Shown here: in pieces, positions 25,701-36,042 of the stretch
How the letters are laid out: each line of letters begins with the position of its first letter
Position numbering within the stretch: the stretch's first letter is position 1
DNA from: Metridium senile
Taxonomy: Eukaryota; Cnidaria; Anthozoa; Actiniaria; Metridiidae
NCBI GenBank assembly: GCA_949775045.1
Contig: OX459104.1
Span: 1,034,001-1,098,000 of the forward strand
DNA length: 64,000 nt
Direction: 5' to 3'
Notes under the pieces: generated by a model
Seen by the model: the letters and a program-made list of their open reading frames with translations, nothing else
What the model was told of the DNA's origin: nothing
The model's database searches: none
Position numbers and translations under genes: made by a program

Positions 25701-28700
25701 GCTTTTCACAGGCTTTTCATAGGCTTTTCACAGGCTTTTCATAGGCTTTTCACAGGCTTTTCATACTAGGCTTTTCACAGGCTTTTCATAGGCTTTTCAC
25801 AGGCTTTCCATAGGCTTTTCCGACAGGCTTTTCATACTAGGCTTTTCACAGGCTTTTCATAGGCTTTTCACAGGCTTTTGATATTCATGTATATAGAAAA
25901 CGTTATTTTAATCTGTTGTTTTTGTTTTCTAGCACAGCGTCGTCTGCTCTCAATGCAATTGCTCTAGTCGTACTGGAGGATATTGTGAAGAAGAAAGTTA
26001 GAGATATATCTGATGCTGATCAGGCAAAGATATGTAAAGGCATCGGTATGGACCATTGGTTGACTTACGTACCAACTGATTGATTGGTTGATAAATTGTT
26101 CTATTTCGGTTGGTTGATTAATTGATAGATTAATTCATTGAAATTGGATTGTAAGGATTTTAGACTGAGTAATCGACTGAATGATCAAACGATTGATGAT
26201 TGGGGGCTGATTGATTGACAACAGTCCCCTTCGCAGTTCCCTGCTCCATCTTGAAAGGTAGCCTTGCCTTTGCATCAAAGCGAACATGAACGTTGAGCTT
26301 GCACACTGCAAAAACGGCTGAGTAGATACAACACAGTATATTGCGTTAACCATGCATTCAGGATAACACTTTATAGTGAGTAAACCCAACTCATTATTGA
26401 GAGTAAACAGATGAAGACGCACCATTGAGTACAATGTACTCAATATATTGAGTTTAACCTCACTTTTACTCAATAATGAGTTGGGTTTACTCACTATAGA
26501 GTCACGTTGTGTTTACTCACTATAAAGTGTGATCCTGAATGCATGGTTAACGCAATATACTGTGTTGTATCTACTCAGCCGTTTTTGCAGTGCAATTGGA
26601 GTAAAAATGTACGATAACTAGCGGTTACACTAGTTATACAATAGTTAGTGTTTCAAGGCAAATCTTTTAACACCTTGCGGGACAATTATTCACATGTCTC
26701 TATCATTGCAAGCTCAAATGCAAAGGCCCGGCTACCTTTCAAGATGGCGCAGGGAACTGTGAAGGGGACTAGTGACTGACGGATCGATTAATTAACTGTC
26801 CAATCGATGATTGCATTGATTAGCTGTTTAATTGAACGACCGAACTTATGATCGAACGAATGACGGTATGTACATGTTGACTGACTGTCCCATGGATAAG
26901 AGGACTGATTACATAATCCAAATTAACTCTCTATCAATCTATAATAAAAATCTTTCCACATCTAGCTCTAGGAATGGGTGTGGTGGTTATTGGAGGTGCA
27001 TTCGTCGTGAAATACGTTGGAACAATGGTCCTACAGGTACACATATATACTCTATTTCAAAAACCGTTGTCGCAATCAAAGCCACAGTCCACACTCTGAA
27101 GCCTGCAAAGGATGTCGGTATTTCTTCTCTTGTTATCAATTTGTTCATAGCATATCTTGGTTGTACGTGTTTGGGTTATTATGACCATATCAAGTTGTTG
27201 TTGTGGTAGATATTATAAATAGAAATATTTCTTTAAAAAACGTGCAATAAATTACAAATTAAGTCCATATAACCGACATCCTTTGCAGACTTCAGAGTGT
27301 GGACCGTATCTTCGGCTGCGACAACGAATTTTGGAATAGATATACACCTAATCCAAAAAACGTTGTCTGGTCCGCCGCACAGTCCTTGCGCCAAGACTGG
27401 GAAAGATATTGGTTATATCTAATCAGTAATTAATTTATTTGCATGTTCACACTCTAGTGTGGAATTTTTTCAACAAAATAGTGTTGTGCCTACTTTTATT
27501 TTCTTGTTTTATCACTCTCATCAAAATATTCACTGTGTCAGTTTTCCTTCACGGTCTTGGCACGAGGACTGTGCGGCGGACCCGACAACGTTTTTTGGAT
27601 TAGATATATACAGTATAGTACACACCACACCAGTATAGTAACGAAATATTAATGATCATAATGTTTATTTACAAGCTTGCATACAGCATCTTTGGCATAG
27701 TTGGTGGACCTTTGCTTGGGATTTTCTTACTTGGGATGTTTGTAAGAAGAGCTAACTATAAGGTAAACACAGTTGTACTTATTACTTTATCTTGAAATGT
27801 TACTGATAAAAAATAATAATAATAAAAAAGATAGTATAGTACATGCAGCGTAGCGTAGTAAATGCAGTGCAGTGTTGTGTAGTGTAGTGTTGTGTAGTGT
27901 AGTGTAGTGTACATGTAGTGTAGTGTAGTGTAGTGTAGTGTAGTGTAGTGGATGAAGTCTAGTGCATGTAGTGCAGTGTGGTGTGGTGTGGTGTGGTGTG
28001 GTGTGGTGTGGTGTGGTGTGGTGTGGTACAGCATGACGCTATTATAGAACGAGTCGAGTTTGAATGTCTAGTTTATTATATCTCATTATTTTCTAGGGTG
28101 CCTACGCCGGTGTGTTCGTAGGGGCATTTTTGACTGCGTGGGTTTTCGTAGGTGCTCAGTTCTACCCACCAAATAAGTACCCAGGAAAAAGGTCCATCCA
28201 ACAATGTTCCTGGTTTAATGCTACGACATCAAACGAAACAGGAATCATTGAAAATGACTGGAAACCTCACAGGCAAGTTGTTTATTTTATTTTAACCAAA
28301 ACTCTTTATAATGCAATGATTATTTCGTTATTTTACTATGTTGGACTTGGACGCCTACTTGGAGCTTCCTGCGTTGTGATTGGCCCTTTTAAAATGAGGA
28401 TTTTTTCAGTGGAAGCTGAATAAGAAAAGTTGTACTTAGATAGTGCAGAAGGCGGTTTGTCTGTCTGTTTTGTCTGTTTGTCTGTCTGTCCGTCTGTTTT
28501 GTCTATCTGTTTATTTGCCTGTCTGTTTTGTCTGTTGTGTTTGTCTGTTTGTCTGTCTGTCCGTCTGTTTTGTCTGTCTGTTTAGTTGTCTGTTTGTCTG
28601 TCTGTTTGTCTATCTGTTTATTTGTCTGTCTGTTTTGTCTGTTGTGTCTGTTTGTTTAGTTACCTGTTTCTCTGTTTGTTTGTCTGTCTGTCTGTTAACC

Positions 28701-29551
28701 AAATCTCTCTGTTTCAGTGATGGTATAGCTGACTTCTACAGTATCTCGTACCTTTGGTTCAGCGGTCTTTCTGTTTTTGTTTCATTCATGGTTGGACTCA
28801 TCGTCAGTTTTGCTACAGGTAAGTTACCATGGAAACGGGTAAATTCTTCAAAAAAATCCATTTCATTGAGATTTTGACATTAGTGACTTATTCATTCCTT
28901 TGTTTCAATATCTTAAGAAACCAAAGCTGACCGCGCAGCAGCGGAGGAGCTGGACCCTAGACTTCTGTTCCCTCTCAAGGAATGGCTGCTAGGATTTTTA
29001 CCAGGACATCATTTTGAATGGGACATTGAAGAGGAAGAGCCTAAAGATATCACCCCTGCACCATCGGTAGGTCCACCCCTAAGATATCACCCCTGCACCA
29101 TCGGTAGGTCCACCCCTAAAATTAACGAAGCGCCCAAAGACAAATCGCAGGCACACTTTGATAGATCAATATATGTACAATAATGTCAAAAAACTTGATC
29201 CGTTCACATTAACACTTCTGCAAATAAACATCTCGCGCTAAGACAACACTCTCTCGCTATATGCCCAATTCCTCAAAAACTAATAATTTTTATTAAAAAC
29301 TTCAACTAATTATGTAATCTTTATTATTTAAGCTTTCAGGAAATGTATACTACTTTGTAGGGAAATTGATGTAAACTAAACGCGTTAAGAGCTTTTTAAA
29401 AAAACGTCCCGAATATTAATAACCTTTTCTATGCTTTTATTATCAGGTTGTCAAAATAGGGGACTGGGACGAACATGCAGAAAATCCTGAGAAACAGAAA
29501 CTGACTGAAAACGAGGCCGATGAAACTGCGATAGCTGAGTCGCATCTTTGA
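19163..29551 (+). CDS. Sodium-coupled monocarboxylate transporter, SLC5A8/12-like, copy B (complete, 15 exons, 614 aa)
   Basis: Complete paralogue of the gene at 1-13007. Exons: 19163-19504, 22096-22161, 22708-22759, 23285-23352, 23779-23933, 24111-24251, 25029-25158, 25251-25339, 25933-26045, 26966-27036, 27676-27762, 28097-28272, 28718-28818, 28918-29066, 29447-29551. The sum is 1845 nt, all phases agree, and 614 aa is close to the usual ~610 of SLC5A8. The N terminus (FSIVDYVVFSVMLLISA) is TM1 of SSS transporters; LLVSYLSAITLLGVPSEIY is the conserved TM2 region; GGLKAVIWTDVFQ and LSTASSALNAIAL are family signatures. The C terminus ends ESHL, a class I PDZ-ligand pattern. The donor of exon 12 is GC (AG/GCAAGT), while copy A has GT. 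The start ATG sits in a Kozak-like context (AAGATGG). The last exon is unlike the two last exons of copy A. Likely polyadenylation signal at 29679. Confidence 0.9.
20346..20485. mobile_element. Short foldback
   Basis: Ends AGGCCTACTCTGGGTCCTAA and GACCCGGAGTAGGCCT with TTTTAGGCGATT-type repeats inside. Intron 1 of copy B. Confidence 0.7.
21314..21575. mobile_element. Foldback element
   Basis: Ends ATGCATCTATCAATGTCTTG and GACATTGATAGGTGCATTAT, inner arms GGGCTATTGA / TCAATAGCCC. In intron 1 of transporter copy B. Confidence 0.8.
22862..23172. mobile_element. Foldback element with ends GACACGGGTGAAAAACGCAC
   Basis: Right end GTGCGTTTTTCACCCGTGTC is the exact inverse. About 300 bp, intron 3 of copy B. 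Confidence 0.75.
24285..24975 (+). repeat. ~70-bp minisatellite in intron 6 of transporter copy B
   Basis: About ten diverged units containing AACTAGCGGTTAAACTAGTG, TGGACTGCGTCGGTGTTTCT and AACAATTGGAGTAAAAATGT. The same unit is arrayed at 29735-30375 and occurs once at 26594-26660. Confidence 0.92.
25620..25882 (+). repeat. Minisatellite of AGGCTTTTCAC/AGGCTTTTCAT units in intron 8 of copy B
   Basis: About 20 alternating 11-bp units. A short inverse version (AAAAGCCTATG) is at 51817-51890. Confidence 0.9.
26222..26772. mobile_element. Same foldback family, copy 2, with a second foldback and a minisatellite unit inserted
   Basis: Outer arms as at 1236. Inside is another palindrome (about 26303-26595; ACTGCAAAAACGGCTGAGTA and its inverse) followed by one unit of the 70-bp minisatellite. 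Intron 9 of copy B. Confidence 0.85.
27045..27346. mobile_element. Foldback element, family 1, copy 3
   Basis: In intron 10 of transporter copy B, starting nine bases after the exon-10 donor and abutting a different foldback at its right end. Confidence 0.85.
27340..27607. mobile_element. Foldback element, family 4, tandem with family 1
   Basis: Ends ACACCTAATCCAAAAAACGT and ACGTTTTTTGGATTAGATAT; inner arms GGTCCGCCGCACAGTCCT and the inverse. Shares its terminal 20 bp with families 1-3 but has a different interior. Confidence 0.85.
27838..28027. repeat. (GTGTA)n then (GTGTG)n repeat in intron 11 of copy B
   Basis: Pentanucleotide repeat; intron 11 of copy B is only 334 bp and mostly this repeat. 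Confidence 0.95.
28440..28700. repeat. (TCTG)n microsatellite in intron 12 of copy B
   Basis: Interrupted TCTG/TTTG repeats, orthologous in position to 10210-10560. Confidence 0.93.
29041..29125 (+). repeat. Two-unit version of the exon-14 donor minisatellite
   Basis: The exon-14 end and donor of copy B (29066/29067) are repeated once at 29085-29110, the short state of the array at 11041-11730. Confidence 0.8.
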
Positions 29552-29678
29552 ATGTACATAGGTGGGCTTCCTGTGGATTTTTTATTTCGCGTTTTTTGAA
29601 ATCACTGTATGCTCTATAGTTATTTTGTGGAAAAGATTCTATACTTGATAAATGTATTTTTCCATTGCTTATGAATTG

Positions 29679-29684
29679 AATAAA
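29679..29684 (+). promoter_or_regulatory. Polyadenylation signal AATAAA of transporter copy B
   Basis: AATAAA 128 nt after the stop codon at 29551, followed by a T/G-containing stretch. Spacing is normal for a short animal 3' UTR. Not tested by transcript data. Confidence 0.55.
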
Positions 29685-29734
29685 TACAAAGGTTACTTAA
29701 ATAATATGTCATTTGTTTGATGTGCCATGCATTT

Positions 29735-30378
29735 TGGTAAAATGTACGATAACTAGCGGTTAAACTATAGTGTGGACTGCGTGGATGTTTCTAAGGAAGC
29801 ATTAGAGTAAAAATGTACGATAACTAGAGGTTAAACTAGTGTGGACTGCGTCTGTGTTTATAAGAAAACAATTGGAGTAAAAATGTACGATAACTAGCGG
29901 TTAAACTAGTGTGGACTGCGTCTGTGTTTATAAGGAAACAATTGGAGTAAAAATGTACGATAACTAGCGGTTAAACTAGTGTGGACTGCGTCTGTGCTTA
30001 TAAGGAAACAATTGGAGTAAAAATGTACGATAACTAGCGGTTAAACTAGTGTGGACTGCGTCTGTGCTTATAAGGAAACAATTGGAGTAAAAATGTACGA
30101 TAACCAGCGGTGAAACTAGTGTGAACTGCGTGGATGTTTCTAAGGAAATAATTGGAGTAAATATGTACGATAACTAGCGGTTAAATTAGTGTGGACTGCG
30201 ACAATGTTTCTAGCGGTTAAACTAGTGTGGTCTGCATTGATATCTTTAAGGAATAGGTTTGAGTAAACATGTACGATCAGATTAACTAGCGGTTGTACTA
30301 GTGTGGACTGCGTTGATATCTCCAGTGGATGAATTTGAGTAGAATCTATGATATATAATACTGAAGCGGTTAAACTAG
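29735..30378 (+). repeat. ~70-bp minisatellite between transporter copy B and the long-loop GPCR
   Basis: About nine units of the same repeat as in intron 6 of copy B, some nearly identical to each other (29870-30080). The last partial unit (GCGGTTAAACTAGT) supplies the stop codon of the GPCR gene on the other strand. Confidence 0.92.
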
Positions 30379-32936
30379 TCAATTAACTTGCGCATTAACT
30401 CTCTAGCTGCTTTCCTAAAATCCTTTCTGTAGAACGAATATACGAGTGGATTAGTTAACGACTGAAAGAACAGAAAGAGCAACGAGATCTTCTCAAGCAG
30501 GCGATCATCAATATCACCTGGAGATAGAATCAGACTAAAAATGTTCAACAAACATCGTGGTATCCAGCAGATCACAAAGATCATCGACACGACAAGACAG
30601 CAACGAGTCCCGCTACTCTCCTTCAACTCACGTGAGATCTTTCTAAGTCGATTGGTGAGGGATTTGGACGATTTAGAGCTCTCTTTGCTATTGAATGGCT
30701 TAGTAGTTGAACCCTTAAAAGGGTTGCTCTTCTTGAAGGTATTAACTTTGCTGTGTGACGATTTATCCGAATTATTCACAATGTTCTTATCGAGTGGTAA
30801 ATTACTTCTGCAAAGTTGCATTACAGGACTTTTCATAACCTTGATAATGTTGAGAGAATTGCTACTGTCATGGACCTCCTTAATTGAGCTCGCAAAAGTG
30901 TTTTGTGGATAAGTATTTATATGGGACTCTATATCCGAATCTCTAGCATTGTTCTCTAGCAATGCAATATCTTTGCCAATATCTTTGCAGTGAAGTCCTT
31001 CATTAGATTTCCTCTCAACACCGTTGTTTACTGACATGGTCTCGTCAGGAATAACATTTTCTTCATTTGTTACGAAACTGTTATTAGTAAGATCAGCTGG
31101 CAGTGATGCTCTGCCAATATCTTTGTAATGGAGTTCTTGACTAGAATTCCTTGTAAAATCTTTTACTGACATGGTCTTGTCAGGAATTCCATTTTCTCCT
31201 TCTGCTAGAAACCCGCCATTGGTAACGCCAGCTGGCAACGATACGCTGCCAAATTTTCTCTTTCTTAGACTTCGAGCTTCATATCCATATCTTTCCTTAT
31301 CTAACACTACTTCTTCTTCTTCGATATTGTTAATATCCGATTGTTTATTTTCTTGATTTATATTTCCCTGTTGTTTTGCATTATCTTCAACAACGTCCTG
31401 TATTTCCTGTTGTATGATATCACTGTCATCAAAGGTTTTATCATCACTGTTTATATTTTTCTCAAGTTCATTCGCTCTATAATTTATCATGTCAATCCTA
31501 CTTTCTGTGAGATAATTTTCATTAAAACGTTCGTCAACGTCGACTGATTCGTTTATTTTTTTCTCGGATGGGTTTACTTTACTAGTTTGACGCATATTGT
31601 CTAATTCCTGCTCTGTAATATAATCTTTATCAAAACTTCCATCTCTCTTCGTTTTTACTTCTGTTTCGATCAATTTGACTGGCACTGTGTCACCTTTATC
31701 ATTACTGATCCCATCCGCGTTTAACTGGGTGACGTCATAGGTACGCGAGCCTACAACGTGATCATCACGTGCGACGATGTCTTTTGCTAGTGGTGTATCA
31801 GGTGGCAAGTCGTTCATCATCACGTGATGGTCATGTGATGTGGTCCCTAATTCTTGTATCTGTTTACCTTGTGGTGATACGGTACTTGAGAATCGTATGT
31901 CGGGGATCGACCATTTTGCTTCTTTTGAATTGCTGTCAGTATTTTCATTTTCTTTTCCGTTCTGCACCTGTTCTTGTTCCTCTTTCACATTCTTGTCTCC
32001 ACTGAAAATATCTTCATTATTATTATCACGTGACTCATACACGGATGACGTCACTTCGCGTGACGTTTGCGGCTGACTGCATGGAACAGAATCTCTATCG
32101 CATGAGTGGAGTGACACATCGTTCATATCACGTGACCCCTGAGGACGTGGAAGGTCCTGATCACGCGACATTTTATTGGAATCACGTGATTCCAAAGCAG
32201 GAGGCGTAGAGTCCTCATCACGAGGCATAGTCACGTCATCACGTGATCTGACTTTGTATGACGCAACATAAGCGTTGCCATGGTGATTAATTCTCGACAT
32301 CTGTTTTCGTATCGCCTTGGTGATCGTTGCGTTGACAACGGCGATTAGGAACATTGGTAGGACTATGCATACGGACACGACAACGTTGTCGTAAATAAGG
32401 CTGGTCTTCTTGCTGTGGAATAGAGTGGGACTGATTGCCTCGACGATCTGTTTCATGTAGGCTAACGGCCATGGTATTAGCCAGGTACAGACCAAAATAC
32501 CAGTAACTGAGCGTTTAGTTATGATAGTCATATAGTGAAACGGCTTGATTACAGCTACATAACGGTCGAAAGTGATCGCCAATATGTTGAATACGTTAGC
32601 CAGCAAGACATAATCTTTGATACCATCAAATACAACACATACAGTATGGTGTCTAGCAAACAATGACGTCACACATGAAGCACAGAAGATGGTATATCCA
32701 GGAAATATAAGTACGGAGACCAGGAAATCAGAAATCGCTAAACTGATGAGGAATACGTTCATGTAGACTTCACGAAGACGGCGCTCGGAGAGGAACACCA
32801 CGCATGTGAGGAAATTCCCAACAAATATCGCCAGCGCTTGTACGGTGTAAAAGCCAATGAACGTGCCTTCCACCGCTTTATTACATTCGGTGAAATTAAC
32901 TTTCTCAGCGTTCGAATTCACAGTCATTGCATTCAT
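30375..32936 (-). CDS. Class A (rhodopsin-like) GPCR with very long third intracellular loop (853 aa)
   Basis: Single exon. ATG at 32936 is the first methionine in frame. TM1 contains VGNF (GN motif); TM2 contains LAISDF (Asp 2.50); TM3 ends ITFDRYVAVIKP (DRY); TM4 has a Trp; TM6 has CWIP; TM7 has TNPLVYSF (NPxxY), followed by a basic helix 8. N-glycosylation site NFT lies near the N terminus. The motif set is that of amine/peptide-type receptors; the ligand is unknown. The third intracellular loop spans roughly residues 225-770, far longer than usual (tens of residues). It is acidic and Ser/Asn-rich, with SRD repeats near its start and a tandem duplication of about 47 residues (SVSLPAGVTNGGF unit and ASLPADLTNNSF unit, each ending KDIG). 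The stop codon TAG (30377-30375) falls inside a unit of the neighbouring minisatellite. Confidence 0.9.
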   Translation of the reverse strand: MNAMTVNSNAEKVNFTECNKAVEGTFIGFYTVQALAIFVGNFLTCVVFLSERRLREVYMNVFLISLAISDFLVSVLIFPGYTIFCASCVTSLFARHHTVCVVFDGIKDYVLLANVFNILAITFDRYVAVIKPFHYMTIITKRSVTGILVCTWLIPWPLAYMKQIVEAISPTLFHSKKTSLIYDNVVVSVCIVLPMFLIAVVNATITKAIRKQMSRINHHGNAYVASYKVRSRDDVTMPRDEDSTPPALESRDSNKMSRDQDLPRPQGSRDMNDVSLHSCDRDSVPCSQPQTSREVTSSVYESRDNNNEDIFSGDKNVKEEQEQVQNGKENENTDSNSKEAKWSIPDIRFSSTVSPQGKQIQELGTTSHDHHVMMNDLPPDTPLAKDIVARDDHVVGSRTYDVTQLNADGISNDKGDTVPVKLIETEVKTKRDGSFDKDYITEQELDNMRQTSKVNPSEKKINESVDVDERFNENYLTESRIDMINYRANELEKNINSDDKTFDDSDIIQQEIQDVVEDNAKQQGNINQENKQSDINNIEEEEVVLDKERYGYEARSLRKRKFGSVSLPAGVTNGGFLAEGENGIPDKTMSVKDFTRNSSQELHYKDIGRASLPADLTNNSFVTNEENVIPDETMSVNNGVERKSNEGLHCKDIGKDIALLENNARDSDIESHINTYPQNTFASSIKEVHDSSNSLNIIKVMKSPVMQLCRSNLPLDKNIVNNSDKSSHSKVNTFKKSNPFKGSTTKPFNSKESSKSSKSLTNRLRKISRELKESSGTRCCLVVSMIFVICWIPRCLLNIFSLILSPGDIDDRLLEKISLLFLFFQSLTNPLVYSFYRKDFRKAARELMRKLID

Positions 32937-34429
32937 GATCAAATGTTCGATTTGTCTGTTTATCTTGTTCGATTTGTCTATTTCACTTGTTCGATTTGTC
33001 TGTTTATCTTGTTCGAATTGTATATTTCACTTTTTTCGATTTGTCTATTTCAGTTCTTGTTGGAATTATATGGGCTTGATTGCAGGTTCATGAGCTTGAA
33101 GCAAACATCGACTTGTCTAGTTCATTCCTTGTTGGAATAGATGAAGAAGACTCAATCGACAATAATAATTCTTCTAAGTTGTGTTCTAGAACTTGAAACA
33201 AACAATAACACCTGTGATCAATCATTCGTTTTCTTTCAAACGGCTGCATCTTGATTAGATGTTCTAGAAGGCAATGATTAATTAATGAGGCGTCACAAAT
33301 TTCTTCAAATCTTAATTCTTTGTCAAGCTCTTTTGTAGCTTCAAGTTATCAAATTGCTGTAAATTAGCAAGAGCTTTGAGGCTTCACAAATTTCTTCACG
33401 TCTCAATGCTTCTTCAAGCACTGTTGTAGCTTATTGAAGTGCTGTAGATTTCATTCATTCTTGAAAATGTAAGCCAATATAATGCTACTGAACTATAAAT
33501 AAAACCATTCATATGCCGAAATTTATTTCATAATGGAAATTAAACCTTTTCAGTGCAGATTGTCTTGACGTAGCTAATCCTGGGTAAGCCCTTTAAATGA
33601 CCAAACCACTCAAATGCTCTTATCCAAGTCAACCGAGTCCAAATAGTTCACAATCGGCTGTTTTTCGACCCGAGCTTCGAGCTTCGAGCTTCGAACTCGA
33701 AAACCTTTCAAGTGCAGAAACTCGCAAGAAGTCGTAACATTGTTCGGTGTCGTCAATAGACTCGCTGTGTTTACACTCTGATAGAAAATGCAATAAAAAA
33801 TAAATTCAATATGATAATAAGGGGCGGCTTATTTGACTTTTGAAGACGGGGGAGGTGGTTGTAATATTTTTATGTTGAAGATAATTTTTTTCCCCCACTG
33901 ACGAGCAAGCGAGATATTTTAACTCAATCAAACAGCGGTGCGTGATATATTTTTTTTCTAGATTGTTAGATTTTTTGTCACATTCTGTTTACATGATATT
34001 TTTTCCCCCAGAGCTAGTTGTACTATACGATTTTCTTCCTTCCTTCCTCAGAGGATTGCACGATATTTTCTTTCAAAATCTTCCAGCCCCACCCTCAAAA
34101 TTGAAATGGTCCACCCCAAATCATGATCTCAGATATATTTGGTGTTGCTATCTTTTGTTTTAACTGAACTTTAATAATAATGCCGCTATCTTTGACAGTT
34201 CAACGTGTTATGGGTATGAACACAGCTGCGACCTCTACTATATCTAATGATAGAACCGAATAGGCTATTTATGATAAAAACAACCGCTCTAAAATACATG
34301 CATAGATCACTTAAGAACTCTTGGTGTCCGAGAGCCCGTCAAAATCTATATTTGCACAGTCAATGGCATTTTCTCGCCAAAATATAGGGTGAAAGTGTAA
34401 GTGGAAAAAGAGACTTTTTGACGTTTTGG

Positions 34430-35030
34430 ACGTTGATCATTTGTCGGGTAACTTGGTAGCTTTTACACAATATAAAAGAGTGTTATATATATTGACATTT
34501 CTGATAAAGTTTATCATTTGTCGGGGTAAAAATGGTAACTTATGCATCGTATAAAAGAGTGTTACTTACAGAAGTTTAGGACGTTAATCCTTCGTCGTAT
34601 TAAAAATGGTAACTTATACACCGTATATATAACAGAATGTTACAAGTGAAAATCCTTCGTCGTATTAAAAATGGTAACTTATACATCGTATAAAAGAGTG
34701 TTACTTACAGAAGTTTAGGACGTACGTTAATCATTCGTCTGAGTAAAAATGGTAACTTATACACCGCATAAACGAGTGTTAATCCTTAGTCGTAGTAGAA
34801 ATGGTTACTTATAAATCGTATAAAAGGGTGTTACTTACTGACGTTTAGGACGTTAATCGTTCCTCGTATTAACAATATCTGAAGAGTGTTATACTGACAT
34901 TTAGGACGTTAATCCTTCGTTGGAGTAAAAATGGTAGCTTGTACATCGTATAAAAGGGTGTTACTTACTGACGTTTAGGACGCTAAAAACTGTATCTTAT
35001 GTACTGTATAAAATGTGTTAGAGCAGATTT
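34430..35030 (-). repeat. Second tandem array of the 74-79 bp hammerhead-like unit
   Basis: Seven or eight units on the minus strand (plus strand: GTTTAGGACGTTAATCCTTC and AAAAATGGTAACTTATACA). Same family as 13755-14102, opposite orientation. Confidence 0.85.
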
Positions 35031-35804
35031 CGTATGACTGTTAAAAGCTCACGGCACGAACGTGATCAAAATATTCTAGAAACATCACGGTCGAACATCA
35101 CGGTCGAGGCAAGGCACGCACACGGCACTGAACATTTCACAGTTACACGAAATCTGCTCTACTTACTTACGTACTTGCTTGTTGGTATTTAGTTTGTTTT
35201 TGTTCTTCTTGTATATCAAAGAGTTAAAATGAGGTATTAAGGTTTGAACGGCCGGAATATTAAATTAAAAAGTATGTGTTAATGAATTCGAGAATTTAGA
35301 CATAACGTCTAAAGCTACTTTAAATGTCATAAGATTTGACAGGTTTTTTTTTGTATTATTCAAAAAAATAATGAATTTCTTAATTCGATCAACTTTTCCT
35401 CAAAACTTTGAATATATGAAATGCAGTTTAATCTTTCTTTAGAAAATACAAAGCTTGAAATGTATAGTGAAGGAGATTTGAGATTTGAATTCAGTATGCT
35501 AAAATAATTTCTCACCTATTTCCTTTAAGTACAAATTAATTGTGCGAATTTTTAAAAAGCGTTATTATCATTATTATTATTATTATCATTATTATTATTA
35601 TTATTATTATTACATTGATTGCCAATATATGTTTATTCCTTCTAAACTCTAAGTATATTTTTGATGTTTTCTAACTTATATTAAAAATTGATTAGATATT
35701 GATTAGATATATTGAATAAATTAGACATTTGTTCATGTGTGCTCTACAAACTTTCTGAAATGGAGTATATATATATTTATATATATGTATATTTTCATCT
35801 CAAA

Positions 35805-36042
35805 CCATTTACAGTGCGAATAAAAAAAAAAAACCATGGGCAACCAGAAATATTTTAGAAATCGTTTTTTGTTCGTTGAGCAACTCACAAACAACTATAT
35901 CACCGCAAGAAGTTTGACTGATGTGTAGTATGATTAATGTTTTTGTAGTTAGAGTTGTTTATGAGTTGTTCAACGAACAATAAACGATTTCTAAAATATT
36001 TCTGGTTGCCCATGGTTTTTCGATTCGCACTGTAAACATTTA
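35805..36042. mobile_element. Foldback element
   Basis: Arms TTTACAGTGCGAAT ... ACCATGGGCAACCAGAAATA and inverse, about 80 bp each. In the gene-poor stretch 32937-37292. Confidence 0.85.

Noticed and set aside
27756..28034. Frame of repeated HTTP/LHYTT
   Set aside because: Pentanucleotide repeat (GTGTA/GTGTG).
28097..28423. Exon 12 of copy B read through to a stop at 28423
   Set aside because: The paralogue splices at the same residue and the phase to exon 13 fits a GC donor; read-through is kept only as a possible alternative form.
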